Positions 6,624 to 6,645 of a stretch of DNA of 6,645 bases are shown here, piece by piece. Below the pieces are notes generated by a model. The model searched no databases and was not told the origin of the DNA. It saw only the letters and a list, made by a program, of their open reading frames with translations. Both the position numbers and the translations under genes were made by a program. The stretch lies in the NCBI GenBank assembly GCA_016303095.1, contig JAEDMH010000125.1:1-6645 (forward strand). Reading direction: 5' to 3'. This stretch comes from Lentisphaeria bacterium. GTDB lineage: Bacteria; Verrucomicrobiota; Lentisphaeria; Oligosphaerales; Oligosphaeraceae. How positions within the stretch are numbered: the first letter of the stretch is position 1; each line of letters opens with the position of its first letter.

Positions 6624-6645
6624 CGCTAGACGGGGGTGAAGGGAG

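Overview
The window comes from a GC-rich bacterial chromosome. It carries housekeeping genes in the order tRNA-Thr, tuf, rpmG, tRNA-Trp, secE, nusG, an order widespread in Bacteria. Both tRNA genes encode their CCA ends. The proteins are clearly bacterial, but I cannot name a phylum from sequence alone. A 14-residue EF-Tu insertion, an unusual L33 zinc site and an RdgC protein unlike the short E. coli form suggest a lineage away from the standard model organisms.

Layout. Positions 15-196 hold a composite non-coding repeat: a CTAGA-based 8-9 bp tandem array, a GC-rich hairpin, then degenerate CTCCGTG units. After a short leader comes a tightly overlapping four-gene operon (373-3162): an acyl-ACP thioesterase-like protein, an RdgC-family DNA-binding protein, holo-ACP synthase (acpS) and a stand-alone CinA C-terminal/NMN amidase (pncC). 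Each start codon lies 11-17 nt inside the previous gene. After a 161-nt gap with a candidate promoter and a hairpin come tRNA-Thr(GGT), a long structured leader and tuf. Next are a hairpin-rich spacer, a 50-codon rpmG, tRNA-Trp(CCA), secE and nusG. A clear intrinsic terminator follows nusG. Then a second copy of the composite repeat (about 6331-6566) appears in inverted orientation, and more palindromic sequence runs to the end.

Functionally, the first operon joins two acyl-carrier-protein functions (activation of ACP by AcpS, release of acyl chains by the thioesterase) with a recombination-associated protein and a nucleotide-salvage amidase. The second half serves gene expression: decoding (two tRNAs, EF-Tu, L33), protein export (SecE) and transcription elongation/termination (NusG).

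The most unusual content is non-coding. The two composite repeats flank the whole gene block as inverted copies. Over a 51-nt core they differ at only four positions, all of them CpG transitions. The tRNA-Thr gene has C at the nearly invariant U55. The terminator plus repeat after nusG separates it from the rplK gene that usually follows; no rplK appears before the window ends.
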